A stretch of 64,000 bases of DNA. Source: Mermis nigrescens (Eukaryota; Nematoda; Enoplea; Mermithida; Mermithidae). This document shows positions 33,101 through 46,080 of the stretch, in pieces. Each line of letters starts with the position of its first letter. Position 1 is the first letter of the stretch. The stretch covers positions 1 to 64,000 of the forward strand of contig JAVLUZ010000751.1 in assembly GCA_036768485.1 (NCBI GenBank). Direction: 5' to 3'. The notes beneath the pieces are model-generated. The model worked only from the letters and a program-made list of their open reading frames with translations. It searched no databases and was not told where the DNA came from. The translations under genes and the position numbers were made by a program.

Positions 33101-36100
33101 TTTCGATCAAAAATTACCCGTAAAGTTTATTTTTTTTTTGAAAAATTGTCAAAAATGCTTCTGTTCTTAATATTAAAATTACGGGCTAAATCAATGCTTT
33201 CTTAAAAATTTCCAAAATACTTCGGGGTTCAAATTTTCAACTAATCCTACGCTTTAAGTTCCGAAAGGTAATTTTTCATTCAGTTCTCGCATCTTACCGA
33301 CACAATGGGCCGCGAATTTCTCGAAATGCTGCTTGAAACAATTAAATTTCGATCAAAAATTACCCGTAAAGTTTATTTTTTTTCGAAAAATTGTCAAAAA
33401 TGCTTCTGTTCTTAATATTAAAATTACGGGCTAAATCAATGCTTTCTTAAAAATTTCCAAAATACTTCGGGGTTCAAATTTTCAACTAATCCTACGCTTT
33501 AAGTTCCGAAAGGTAATTTTTCATTCAGTTCTCGCATCTTACCGACACAATGGGCCGCGAATTTCTCGAAATGCTGCTTGAAACAATTAAATTTCGATCA
33601 AAAATTACCCGTAAAGTTTATTTTTTTTTCGAAAAAATTGTGAAAAATGCTTCTGTTCTTAATATTAAAATTACGGGCTAAATCAATGCTTTCTTAAAAA
33701 TTTCCAAAATACTTCGGGGTTCAAATTTTCAACTAATCCTACGCTTTAAGTTCCGAAAGGTAATTTTTCATTCAGTTCTCGCATCTTACCGACACAATGG
33801 GCCGCGAATTTCTCGAAATGCTGCTTGAAACAATTAAATTTCGATCAAAAATTACCCGTAAAGTTTATTTTTTTCGAAAAAATTGTCAAAAATGCTTCTG
33901 TTCTTAATATTAAAATTACGGGCTAAATCAATGCTTTCTTAAAAATTTCCAAAATACTTCGGGGTTCAAATTTTCAACTAATCCTACGCTTTAAGTTCCG
34001 AAAGGTAATTTTTCATTCAGTTCTCGCATCTTACCGACACAATGGGCCGCGAATTTCTCGAAATGCTGCTTGAAACAATTAAATTTCGATCAAAAATTAC
34101 CCGTAAAGTTTATTTTTTTTCGAAAAAATTGTGAAAAATGCTTCTGTTCTTAATATTAAAATTACGGGCTAAATCAATGCTTTCTTAAAAATTTCCAAAA
34201 TACTTCGGGGTTCAAATTTTCAACTAATCCTACGCTTTAAGTTCCGAAAGGTAATTTTTCATTCAGTTCTCGCATCTTACCGACACAATGGGCCGCGAAT
34301 TTCTCGAAATGCTGCTTGAAACAATTAAATTTCGATCAAAAATTACCCGTAAAGTTTATTTTTTTTCGAAAAAATTGTGAAAAATGCTTCTGTTCTTAAT
34401 ATTAAAATTACGGGCTAAATCAATGCTTTCTTAAAAATTTCCAAAATACTTCGGGGTTCAAATTTTCAACTAATCCTACGCTTTAAGTTCCGAAAGGTAA
34501 TTTTTCATTCAGTTCTCGCATCTTACCGACACAATGGGCCGCGAATTTCTCGAAATGCTGCTTGAAACAATTAAATTTCGATCAAAAATTACCCGTAAAG
34601 TTTATTTTTTTTCGAAAAAATTGTCAAAAATGCTTCTGTTCTTAATATTAAAATTACGGGCTAAATCAATGCTTTCTTAAAAATTTCCAAAATACTTCGG
34701 GGTTCAAATTTTCAACTAATCCTACGCTTTAAGTTCCGAAAGGTAATTTTTCATTCAGTTCTCGCATCTTACCGACACAATGGGCCGCGAATTTCTCGAA
34801 ATGCTGCTTGAAACAATTAAATTTCGATCAAAAATTACCCGTAAAGTTTATTTTTTTTCGAAAAATTGTGAAAAATGCTTCTGTTCTTAATATTAAAATT
34901 ACGGGCTAAATCAATGCTTTCTTAAAAATTTCCAAAATACTTCGGGGTTCAAATTTTCAACTAATCCTACGCTTTAAGTTCCGAAAGGTAATTTTTCATT
35001 CAGTTCTCGCATCTTACCGACACAATGGGCCGCGAATTTCTCGAAATGCTGCTTGAAACAATTAAATTTCGATCAAAAATTACCCGTAAAGTTTATTTTT
35101 TTTCGAAAAAATTGTGAAAAATGCTTCTGTTCTTAATATTAAAATTACGGGCTAAATCAATGCTTTCTTAAAAATTTCCAAAATACTTCGGGGTTCAAAT
35201 TTTCAACTAATCCTACGCTTTAAGTTCCGAAAGGTAATTTTTCATTCATTTCTCGCATCTTACCGACACAATGGGCCGCGAATTTCTCGAAAAGCTGCTT
35301 GAAACAATTAAATTTCGATCAAAAATTACCCGTAAAGTTTATTTTTTTCGAAAAATTGTCAAAAATGCTTCTGTTCTTAATATTAAAATTACGGGCTAAA
35401 TCAATGCTTTCTTAAAAATTTCCAAAATACTTCGGGGTTCAAATTTTCAACTAATCCTACGCTTTAAGTTCCGAAAGGTAATTTTTCATTCATTTCTCGC
35501 ATCTTACCGACACAATGGGCCGCGAATTTCTCGAAAAGCTGCTTGAAACAATTAAATTTCGATCAAAAATTACCCGTAAAGTTTATTTTTTTTCGAAAAA
35601 TTGTCAAAAATGCTTCTGTTCTTAATATTAAAATTACGGGCTAAATCAATGCTTTCTTAAAAAATTCCAAAATACTTCGGGGTTCAAATTTTCAACTAAT
35701 CCTACGCTTTAAGTTCCGAAAGGTAATTTTTCATTCATTTCTCGCATCTTACCGACACAATGGGCCGCGAATTTCTCGAAAAGCTGCTTGAAACAATTAA
35801 ATTTCGATCAAAAATTACCCGTAAAGTTTATTTTTTTCGAAAAATTGTCAAAAATGCTTCTGTTCTTAATATTAAAATTACGGGCTAAATCAATGCTTTC
35901 TTAAAAAATTCCAAAATACTTCGGGGTTCAAATTTTCAACTAATCCTACGCTTTAAGCTCCGAAAGGTAATTTTTCATTCATTTCTCGCATCTTACCGAC
36001 ACAATGGGTAGCGAATTTCTCGAAAAGCTGCTTGAAACAATTAAATTTCGATGAAAAATTACCCGTAAAGTTTATTTTTTTCGAAAAATTGTCAAAAATG

Positions 36101-37533
36101 CTTCTGTTCTTAATATTAAAATTACGGGCTAAATCAATGCTTTCTTAAAAATTTCCAAAATACTTCGGGGTTCAAATTTTCAACTAATCCTACGCTTTAA
36201 GCTCCGAAAGGTAATTTTTCATTCATTTCTCGCATCTTACCGACACAATGGGTAGCGAATTTCTCGAAAAGCTGCTTGAAACAATTAAATTTCGATGAAA
36301 AATTACCCTTAAAGTTTATTTTTTCGAAAAATTGTCAAAAATGCTTCTGTTCTCAATATTAAAATTACGGGCTAAATCAATGCTTTCTTAAAAAATTCCA
36401 AAATACTTCGGGGTTCAAATTTTCAACTAATCCTACGCTTTAAGCTCCGAAAGGTAATTTTTCATTCATTTCTCGCATCTTACCGACACAATGGGTAGCG
36501 AATTTCTCGAAAAGCTGCTTGAAACAATTAAATTTCGATGAAAAATTACCCTTAAAGTTTTTTCTTCAAAAATTGTCAAAAATGCTTCTGTTCTCAATAT
36601 TAAAATTACGGGCTAAATCAATGCTTTCTTAAAAAATTCCAAAATACTTCGGGGTTCAAATTTTCAACTAATCCTACGCTTTAAGCTCCGAAAGGTAATT
36701 TTTCATTCATTTCTCGCATCTTACCGACACAATGGGTAGCGAATTTCTCGAAAAGCTGCTTGAAACAATTAAATTTCGATGAAAAATTACCCTTAAAGTT
36801 TTTTCTTCAAAAATTGTCAAAAATGCTTCTGTTCTCAATATTAAAATTACGGGCTAAATCAATGCTTTCTTAAAAATTTCCTAAATACTTCGGGGTTCAA
36901 ATTTTCAACTAGTCCTACGCTTTAAGTTCCGAAAGGTAATTTTTCATTCATTTCTCGCATCTTACCGACACAATGGGCAGCGAATTTCTCGAAAATGCTG
37001 CTTGAAACAATTAAATTTCGATGAAAAATTACCCTTAAAGTTTATTTTTTTTCGAAAAATTGTCAAAAATGCCTCTGTTCTTAATATTAAAATTACGGGC
37101 TAAATCAATGCTTTCTTAAAAATTTCCAAAATACTTCGGGGTTCAAATTTTCAACTAGTCCTACGCTTTAAGCTCCGAAGGGTAATTTTTCATTCATTTC
37201 TCGCATCTTACCGACACAATGGGCCGCGAATTTCTCGAAAAGCTGCTTGAAACAATTAAATTTCGATCAAAAATTATCCATCAAGTTTTTTTCGAAAAAT
37301 TGTCAAAAATGCTTCTGCTCTTAATATTAAAACTACGAGTTAAATCAATGCCTTCTGAAAAATTTCAAAATAGTTCGGGGTTCAAATTTCCTACTCATTC
37401 TACGCTTTAAGCTCCGAAAGGTAATTTTTCATTCATTTCTCGCATCTTACCGACACAATGGGCCGCGAATTTCTCGAAAATCTGCTTGAAACAATTAAAT
37501 TTCGATGAAAATTACCCGTAAAGTTTATTTTTT
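30179..37533 (+). repeat. ~245-bp satellite array A, about 30 units
   Basis: Head-to-tail units of 244-247 bases; length differences come from a poly-T run before CGAAAAA. Landmarks: GGGGTTCAAATTTTCAACTA, CGCATCTTACCGACACAATG, GCCGCGAATTTCTCGAA. The centre (30.4-35.2 kb) is a homogeneous subfamily (ATTCAGTTCTCGC, GAAATGCTGC, CGATCAAAAA). The right end (35.2-37.5 kb) is a second subfamily (ATTCATTTCTCGC, GAAAAGCTGC, often GGGTAGCG and CGATGAAAAA). The last unit is the most diverged. No spacers, no coding frame longer than about 60 codons. Confidence 0.98.
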
Positions 37534-38711
37534 GCGTAAAAACTCAAGAACAAAATGACTGAAAACATTTGAAATTATATTTTTTTGCGTCATTTTTGAA
37601 TTAAGAAAGTTTGGATCGACACGCTAGGGCCGAATCCCCAGAGTATTATGTTGCGCGCCTATGGTATGGTCACAGATGTGTTTAGATTTTCACAAAGGGC
37701 ATAGTTCACAAGTTAAATAATAAAATTGTGTATGATGGCAAATCACAGCGCAAAGCCAAGCTCGTTTAACAAAAAGACTCACTGACTTGAAACACATTTG
37801 TGCTAAATCTTTTATTAATGACAAAAGCTCGGGTTTCGGAAGACGTTCAAACATTTAATACATTTTAAAGAATTGGGATAAACGAGTACATTTCGGGACA
37901 CGGTTAATATACAGCATAATTTATTTGGCGAACAAGAGAAATGTGGGCAACACAGAAAACGACGCGAGTTCATAGACAAATCTGAGCGGACGGCAAGTTT
38001 TGTATTGAAATACTTTGCCTGCGGGCAAGGATATAATGATCTCGGATACAGCCAAAGTTTCTTGAAGAATGTTTTTTTAGCAAATCACATCGCTGCAAAT
38101 TCTCAACAAATCACATCGCTGTAATGGCTTAATTCATAAAAAAGGAGGTTGGCCAAACCAACGGAAAAATCACTAATGTCCTCAGCCACCAATTTAATCC
38201 ACGGTACATATTAGCTATCGCATCTTCGCAACACTCTCGAATGGCTAACCGCTTCAACATGTGGTTCGTCTGTCATGAGTAAACCCTCGTCAACTGGAAA
38301 TTGTTCATGGCGCAAATGGATCGCTTTAACCTAAACGTAATCGGAACAGGATCTTTTATAAAGTAAATTTACTAAGAAAAACAAAAAAATGATAATTAAT
38401 GATTCTAATAAAATTTTTTTGACAATGTCCTAACCATTCTTGTATGAATTGAACTTGAAATGAACAATTAAACAGAAACAAATGTTGGATAAATGCCAAT
38501 GTGTATGTTGTATTGACCACTTAATATATCAAATAGGTCCGTTTACCATACATCATGCTAAATTGAGCCTGTATGAACCATTTAACAATTTAATTATTAA
38601 TTAAATTTAATCTGTCTAATTTTAATTTCCACTCAAAGACCGCCTAAATTTCAGCTAATGAATTTAGGAAGTCACTTTACACAATTATTAAAATGGTAAA
38701 AAACTAAAAAC
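37534..38711. other. unique sequence between array A and copy B
   Basis: Abrupt end of the satellite, then AT-rich DNA without homology elsewhere in the window. It has one short direct repeat (AAATCACATCGCTG at 38082 and 38109). No gene supported. Confidence 0.5.
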
Positions 38712-39321
38712 AAAAAATCTGAAATAAGTTTATTTTTAAAATTTAAAAATAGAAATCTACAAATTATTGTGCTATCAAATGTGAAATCAAAACCAAAAAT
38801 CGAAAAAAGTTTAAAGAATAAAAATCCTAAAACCTTAACACCTAAAGTCCGGAAGTGGGCAATTTTTTACGAGTTAATAACAAAAAAATAAAGCTCCATA
38901 AATCTTGACAATCCTCCCAGAAATTGAGGCCTTAATCACCAACTAAGAATTACAGGCCATTATACCGAATACAAGAAAGCGGTGCAGTGTAAAGAACAAA
39001 GTATTAGCACAGCCTGACCAAAGTTCACTCTTTAGTCTTATGCTCAAACGACTAGCTGTATAAAACGCCACGTAAAGCGAAGCAACCAGAGTCGCACTTT
39101 TAAGCCAGGCAAAGATTAAGTGGGTATCAGATAAAATCGGATAGTGTAAAACATCCGATCATTACACAGTTCGCCTCGTAACAGCCCCATCCCACTACTG
39201 ATAATCAGAATCTGCAATGACAAATGAGGTTTTAAATTAAAACAAAGTTGTGCAAAGGAGCAAAGTTTACATGGTTTGAGGCTTAAGCTTAAAACAGCAG
39301 TGTAAAGTACCTGATTTTTAC

Positions 39322-39507
39322 ACAGCTCGGCAATTTTGCATTTCTAATGTTGAGAACTTTCTCAGCGTATGGTATCAAAACAGAAGGATCGGGGACGACG
39401 ATTACGACAAGACAAGACTTTGAATTATCGCTGTGGACATAGCATTGAGCCACGAAATCACTTCTCAAATAAATCTGTTCTATTTTTTCGTGCGCGCCGT
39501 ATATACG
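39322..39507 (-). CDS. long-chain acyl-CoA synthetase-like exon
   Basis: After an AG at 39508-39509 the minus-strand frame reads YGAHEKIEQIYLRSDFVAQC, then YVHSDNSKSCLVVIVVPDP, then LIPYAEKVLNIRNAKLP, up to a possible GT donor at 39320-39321. The exon would be 186 bases, 62 codons, phase 0 at both ends. The pattern E-K-I-E..Y.RS..V.Q..VH......LV.IVVPD matches the C-terminal lid region of ACSL-type acyl-CoA synthetases, which activate fatty acids with ATP and CoA. The usual G-E-Y before the EKIE is changed to IYG, and no other ACSL exon was found nearby, so this may be a captured or orphan exon. Copy A is truncated. Confidence 0.6.
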
Positions 39508-39823
39508 CTTGAATCTAGCCCTTCCCCATTTTTCGCAAAAACTTACGTTTCCGACCATTTTTAGGTGCTGTTTGGCACTTTCAGCCAAACAGTGAAGATC
39601 GCTTACCTCATCATGATCAAAAGCGGTCGAGTATCCCCCGCACCATTATTTGAAGCCCTTAAAAGGGCAATAAACCTCAATTAAGATAACAAACTGCCTA
39701 AGAATCTTATGACTCAACTTTAGCATTTGTCTATGCTGTTGGTTACGCTGTGTCAGTTGAACTACAAAAACATTATGCAGTTCACGTGATGACTTATATA
39801 GTTACTGTAAAAGTAACGTGAAA

Positions 39824-40114
39824 TCATAAGCCGATCGGAAACTGAGAAGCTAAAAAAGGAAAAAAGTTCCGAGAAATGGCCGAAGACTCTCGGCGATCAA
39901 CTATAATTTTACGATTATTGCGGGCCCTTTCTTGCGCCGTTAGGCCATAATTCCTCTGAAAACTTGTGTTACAGGATGCAAAATTGTTAAAAAGTACCGG
40001 CGTACGGTCCAGTGGCTTGAAATCATACGAATCGAAAGCCTTGCTACTTCCGTAATCCATGACCTTAGGTCGTCCAGAATCTCTAAAATTCATAGCTTCA
40101 TTACGCTTAGCCAT
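39824..40114 (-). CDS. unrecognised ORF, open only in copy B
   Basis: A 96-codon frame from ATG (MAKRNEAMNFRDSGRPK) to a stop, with a basic stretch (YGLTAQERARNNRKIIVDRR). The aligned copy A stretch (about 7735-8025) has stops and frameshifts. Codon use looks plausible, but no domain is recognised and no splice context was established. It lies upstream of the acyl-CoA synthetase-like exon on the same strand. Confidence 0.35.
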   Translation of the reverse strand: MAKRNEAMNFRDSGRPKVMDYGSSKAFDSYDFKPLDRTPVLFNNFASCNTSFQRNYGLTAQERARNNRKIIVDRRESSAISRNFFPFLASQFPIGL

Positions 40115-40361
40115 ACGTGAAGCAGGGAGGATGGAGGGGCACCCCGTCACCCAAAGTCGGCCGTCCTCCCATCCCCTCAAAGCCAGAGAATTTTCGACCC
40201 CAAATTTCTGAAAAAGAATAAATGTTGTTGACCATTTTTACGTGTTTTTTGGTCAAAAATTGTAGGTCAGTTCCCCCTCCCAAAAATGGCCGGAACTCCC
40301 CCATTTTGTAGCCGTAACATGTATGCGCTTAGCCGTCTCCCATGTAATTTAAATCGGAAGA

Positions 40362-40385
40362 AGTTTTGAACCCTAGTAGATTTGT
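40362..40385. other. unoccupied LINE insertion site
   Basis: TTTTGAACCCTAGTAGATTT aligns with the joined flanks of the copy A LINE (TTGTAAAGCCTGGTAAATTT), present once and without insert. Confidence 0.8.
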
Positions 40386-42722
40386 AAGGTGCGTCGTTTA
40401 TAGCTAAATTCAGTTTAGATTTAAATGAAAATCGCACGGTAAATTTTGGCGAAGGCTTTGGTTTTAATTTCCTTCAATCTAAGCCACTACTGAATAGAAT
40501 ACAAAACATGCTTATAAGGTTTTGATTTGAGAATGCAGACACTGGACATCACGTAAATATATGCGCACGGTAGCTCTGTGAGATCGATAAATGGGTTTTC
40601 TGGTGCCAAAATGGTCTCAAAATCTAATGTAAATGCTAAAGTAGCGTTTTGAAGATTAATCGCAATTTTAATTAATTTTTTGAATTCATTTTGCCTCCTG
40701 GCGCGAGGAAAATTTAACATATTTCCAATCGGGGGAGAGTTCCGGACCCCCAAATACCCAATTACATGTCTGAGCAGTGAACATATAAAAAGCCTGAAAC
40801 GGAATCGTAAAAGACTAATAATTGATAATAAGGAGTTGCTTTGATGTTTCCCAAAAATTTAGGAATTACATTTACTATCTTCTCTTTAAAAAACCCATTC
40901 CATCCTCGAATTTCCATCGGGTTATTTTGCAATAGGTTGATAACACGAGACCATCAAAAACTATTATTGTGAAACAAGAAAAGAGACGGGAATGCCTTGA
41001 AGTTGATGTTTTTTCTACCTGCTTTGATATCCAGATTTAAAATACAAAAATTTTAAGGCTATTAATTAATTGGAATTGATTTTTTTAAATCTTTTTTTCT
41101 TTTATCCATTATTCACGTAAAGTCAGGACAACAGCAATCAAATCAGCAATCCCTTAATTGGAAAATGAATTTTATTAAAAGCCCATGAAATTTGAGACGA
41201 AAAATTAATGAAAAATGGCTCACATGCGGAGACCTCGATTCTGAGACCCAGCTTGTTGCGACATGAGATCAGCAATCTTTCGATTTAAATATTCATCCTC
41301 GTATTGAGCCAAGCGGCGCAAAAGGGTTCGCCTTCTATTTCAAAGGGCCCTAAGCTTCGATTGCGGAGGTCCCATGCTGAGACGATCTGACTGGAAATAG
41401 ATTATTACTCTTAACTTTGATTTTTATCTGATTCTCTGCTTCATTGTTGCGTATTTATCAATGTGATACCTAAGCACGTATATTATGTAAAAGAAAACTA
41501 TAAGAAAATATGAAATCTTCAAATTTTTTGAAGTGACTATAAAACATTTTCTGTCGTTTAGTTAGAAAATAATTTTTGGACGCCAGAAATTTTTCGAACC
41601 GTTACAGACGTCTACATTGTACAGGCTTCGCAGATATAGCAAACCCGGTATGGAAATCAGCCCGTTTTTGAGAGTGAGCTATAAGATGTATTGCCCAGAA
41701 ATAGCCTAGAAAACCCGTCTTTAAATGCTTAAAAAGCGCGAGAAATACTCGAATGAAATCACGGCATAATATACGTGAAGGATCTTACGCAAAAAATTGA
41801 ATTTCCAATACATTGTTGACAAACGTGCACAGTATGAGAATTCTGGGTGGGGCTGAAATTTTTAATTGCCTTTTTGGGCCTAAAGATCGTTAATACGCGT
41901 CAAAAAATCGTTTTTCGGCGTTTCTGACGATGCTCAATCTTTCTAGATCATCAAAACATGGAAAAATTTCGAACAAAATGCAAAAAAATCAAACAAATTG
42001 AACAGAATATGGTCAAAACAAGAGTATATGGCGCTTAGCGCAGAAAATTTGACACTTTTGCGCAAATGCATGGCTAGAAACGCTTGAAAAATCATCTTTT
42101 CTGCGAATTTTCAGAAAATTTTCCAAAAATCATTAAAATTGCGAATTTAGGTGGGGATGGGTTGAAAAATTTCTAAGGGGCGAAAAATATTGCGGGGGAG
42201 AAAACTCTCTCAACCCCTCCCCCATAACCTTAGTTATGCGTTATAATCGATCAGGCAGCTGCGGATTTTCGGCGTCTGAATTTCTCAACCCTCTAAATCT
42301 CTAAAGGCATGTCCGATCATGGTCAGACATGCAAATGGGGTGTGAAAACTTTTTTAGGAACCCAGAAAGACAAAAAGATATTTTCTGGGGAAAATAAGAC
42401 AAAATTAAGGCTAAAAGAAAATAAAAATCGACAATTCCTACAAATGTGATTCAAGTTATATAGCGCAGATAGGTTTATAAGCCGGTTAGCATTTATGCCA
42501 ATTTTTGAAGACATTTTAGCTCGAAAATACTCTGTGGCTGACTTCCCAATCTGCTCAAGCTGCGGGTCTACGAACAAGTTCACGACACACCAACTTTGTC
42601 TAGAAAAGGTCAACATCAGAAACAGATGACACGCAGAACAAATCTGACGTTTTTCGAACATAATCGATAATTTCTGCGTCAACCCTAATCGCATAACCGT
42701 AAAATAAATCGCTCAGTGGATG
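40386..42722. other. copy B duplicated block, no supported gene
   Basis: Collinear with 12790-15203. The open minus-strand frame at 42323-42694 is not favoured by the substitution pattern against copy A. Confidence 0.5.
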
Positions 42723-42998
42723 TCTAAGTCGGTAGGAGGAAAATGTGAGGTTAATTACTTTAACTTCATTACACGAGTAGCCAAAGGAAATTTTATAAAA
42801 AAACATCGTTTTCGTGAGCCTTCGGGGAGCGCCCCCTCTTGAGCCAATATAGTTGGCGACATAAAGTGGACATGTAATTTGCAATGATTTGTGGCTGTCA
42901 ATATGAATTTTTCAAGCGCTGAGCAGCGGAAACCGGTACTGCGCTAACGAATAATTTCTGGCACTAGCGCTATGCGCAAAGGCTTTTTTGGGGAAAGC

Positions 42999-44257
42999 TA
43001 AAGGCTCATTCATACTTCGTTCGATCCGACATGCGGGTCGTCCGATGTCGGATCGGACATCGAATCCGACTTTCATTCATACTTCATCCGACTTCTCCCG
43101 ACTAAAAATCAATATTTTCAGCGCAACAAACATTGATGTTTTTATATTGTCTCTCTGTCGAACAGCGTTTGTACCATAACTACCATAAATGGGCGTCGGG
43201 GTAGGGGGCATAAGTGGGCAGCAAGAAAATTCTGGGGGGTGCAAGATTTTTTGAAGGTCAAAAAATGGCCTTGGTGGTTTGGCGAAAAAAACACCATTTT
43301 TCGACGTTTCTCATCGAGCACTATCCATTGGCATCAAAAAATTGCGAAAAAAACGAAAAAATTTTCAAAAATTGAATTCTGGGAGGGTTATTTTGGTTTC
43401 TGGGCGGTGCATACCCCCTAAATCCCCCACGCCCAGGTTTGGTTGGGGGTAAGTAACCCCCCAGAAACCAAATACTCCCCCAGAATTCAATATTTAAAAA
43501 TTAAATTTGTTTTTCATCAACATTTTGATGCCATTGGATAGTGCTCGATGAGAAACGTCGAAAAATGGTGTTTTTTCGCCATACAATCTTTTTTAAGACC
43601 ATTTTTGACGTTTAAAAATTTTTTCATCCCCCCTCCTGAAATAAAAATTAAATGCTGAAAGTATCGAAGTTCGTTTCATGCGCCAATTTATTTAAACTTA
43701 TTAATTTATTTAACTTATTTCCCACAAATATGGATGTTCCTTAACAGCTATGATTAATAACTCCGTAGTAACGTCGTCAAAATCGACATTAGCCATTTGC
43801 AATTAATTAAATTTTTAAACTGGAAAATACAATAAAATGAATTGACTGCAACAATAAATAGTACAAAATAAACGGGGCACGATATGCCACAGCGCTTTTA
43901 TACGACTAGTACAGAGCAATAAATTAATCAAAAATTTAAAGCTTGAAAAATTGAATAGTACAAAATAAACAAGGCGTGCAATGCGCTACATGTCGCGCCA
44001 ATCTTCCTACACGCTGTAGTTTAAATTTCATGTGTGTCGGACGGACGAAAGTTGAAACCAACTCAACTTGTCCGTTCCGACAAAAAAGTCGCATTGTAAA
44101 ACAGATTATGACGTCATGCGTAAAGAAAAGTCGGACACGTGTCGCATGATGTCGGATAATGTCGGACTTATGTCGGTGCGTGTCGGAGCGGTTTTGACAA
44201 TTTTCTCATTCCGACACCAAATCGGACGGAGTCGGACGAATTATGAATGCGCCTTAA
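42999..44257. mobile_element. PIF/Harbinger-like non-autonomous element
   Basis: Ends AGGCTCATTCATACTTCG and (reverse complement of right end) AGGCGCATTCATAATTCG, flanked by TAA on both sides (42999-43001, 44255-44257). A 3-bp TWA duplication with such ends fits the PIF/Harbinger superfamily. Both subterminal regions carry many GTCGGA/TCCGAC motifs, likely transposase-binding sites. The 1.25-kb interior encodes no transposase and contains a nested hAT-like MITE pair (43205-43640). Confidence 0.72.
43205..43640. mobile_element. nested hAT-like MITE copies, head to head
   Basis: A reverse copy (AGTGGGCAGCAAGAAAATTC ... CACGCCCAGGTTTG, about 43210-43440) is followed directly by a partial forward copy (43440-43640). 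Same family as 16880-17132, and the same head-to-head arrangement as 17271-17795. Confidence 0.7.
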
Positions 44258-44457
44258 GAGTTTTAGCATTTTAGAGCGTTCTTTGGGAAAATTTTAAAAA
44301 ATTTCGCTGAATGTGTCGGAAACATAGGCGTAGCCAGGAGGGGGCATTGGGGGCACATGCCCCCCCTCATAATTTTTTCAGAAATATTGTTGATTTGTCT
44401 GTTGCAATAATGTATGTCCAGAAAACTGAGTTCAAAAAGGCAAAAACGTCAAAATTT

Positions 44458-45890
44458 TCCGGCGCTACGCGCCGAGTCATTATTATTTATTATTTTATAG
44501 ATCTAATGAATTAAAAAGCTTGAATCACCTAAAATAACCCGGCACTTCACATCACTTTAGTAATTTAATGAACTATTTGTTCGTTGATTGAAACTGCGCA
44601 TGCTTGTTGAGCCTAATAGTAAAAGTGTGAAAATGATTGTGTACCAGTTTGTTTATTCTGTGCTTCGTTTGTCTTTTGTGTACCACTTTGTCTATTCATT
44701 GCTTTGTTTGTCTTTCTTTACAAGGAGACATAATCCTATTCTTAATGAAAGAAATGGCCAAAATTTCTTATGTTCTTGCGCTTTTCCTGTTTTCTGAACT
44801 GCATCTTGTAAATAAGAAGGCCACAAATGGGCCTGAAAACGGTAAGAACAAAATTTCATTATACATTTTTCTATATCTTATTGGCAGCGCGTTGCTGCGC
44901 TATGTAATTAGCAGCGGTCAAAAAACGCATTTCAGCTCAGAAGTTTTGTGCAGTGTAGGAGTTCATCAATTTTAAGTGTTTTTGGGCTTGTTTGATTCAG
45001 AACCGAGATTCGGCCGATTTTGCGAAAATTTTAACGTTACTATTTAACATTGAAATGCTTTTTTACAAAATTTTCCGGGACTCAGCCCGGACCCCACTGA
45101 GATCGCTTGAGCGCGCCATCCCAGACCCCCGCAACCGTAAAATCTCGTTGTACATGTGCAACCAGATTTTAGGGAGAACTAGCCAGGTAAAAGAGTCAGG
45201 AATTCCTAAAAATTTTCGCTGTTTCGCGGCGGCATTAATTTGTCTTTTTTGTATGATTTAAGCGATATAAATTGAGTTTAAAGTGCAAAAACGTCAAAAT
45301 TTTCCGGCGCATAGCGCCGCCAGTTACTGTTCTTTCTTTTTGTAAAGTTCTATCATTGCGCTTAAAAGCCTGCATCACTCAAAATATCTTCAGACAAAGT
45401 TGGTAATTAGCAGTGTTCTTGTTAGAAGCTTGAACTGTCAAAATTGTTTTGTACAAATTTGATAATTTTCTGCTCTGTCAGACTATTAGTATTCACCGAG
45501 CTACAAAATGTTAAGGGCGGTAAAAAATGACTATTTTTCTCGGCACTTTGCGTCACTTGTAATTTCCGAAATGTTTGTCAATAGAAAGGCCGTAAATTCT
45601 ACATGAAAACGCTAGAAATACCAAAACTTTTCGGCACTTAGAGCCGCTTTACACTTTTTGTATTTTTGATCGTCAGAAACCCATAAATTAGCTAGGCTAC
45701 ATCAGTGTTTTTTATATTCGGCAAAGATTCTTCCGATGTACAAAGACTTTTCGCGACCGTCTTTGTACATGTACAAAGATTTTTCGGAAGACAAAAATTG
45801 CAAAGAAAAGTCTAAAATTTGTAAAAATTACTGGCGAAAATTGCATTTCAGAAGGAAAAATGTCAAATTTTTCGGCGCTTCGCGCCGTTT
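44458..45890. repeat. family of CGGCGC-loop-GCGCCG hairpins
   Basis: CGGCGCTACGCGCCG (about 44460), CGGCGCATAGCGCCG (about 45304), CGGCACTTAGAGCCG (about 45636) and CGGCGCTTCGCGCCG (about 45874), each preceded by a T-rich run and often AACGTCAAAATTTTC. They mark a diverged tandem unit within the element. Confidence 0.6.
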
Positions 45891-46080
45891 TGAGACGATT
45901 ATTAGTGATTTTTACCCTTAGAGACCCAGAAATTAGCTAAAATACACTACCAAAACTCGAACAACTGTTTTTACCGCACTAAAAACGCTACCGTAGCATG
46001 TTATAGTACTCAAAAATTTGTGTCTTCAAAATGTACAAAGACTTTTGGGGACCATCTTTGTACATGTACAAACGGACCTT
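45735..46080. repeat. two TGTACAAAGA hairpins
   Basis: TGTACAAAGACTTTTCGCGA ... TCTTTGTACATGTACAAAG at 45737-45780 and a second copy at 46031-46070. Each can fold on TGTACAAAGA/TCTTTGTACA. Confidence 0.6.

Noticed and set aside
37219..37410. 63-codon frame starting MGREFLEKLLETIKFR in the satellite
   Set aside because: Every unit contains this short start; the frame is closed in nearly all units by the variable poly-T run, so it is not a gene.
30179..37533. Satellite considered as CRISPR array or hammerhead-ribozyme repeat
   Set aside because: Units are contiguous without spacers, and no CTGATGA...GAAA core was found on either strand of the unit.
42323..42694. Minus-strand 123-codon frame and its copy A partner at 14980-15177
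   Set aside because: In the aligned codons I count about 3 silent against 9 replacement changes, the pattern expected without coding constraint.
44637..45261. Several plus-strand frames in the TIR element
   Set aside because: T-rich, low-complexity translation with no transposase motifs.
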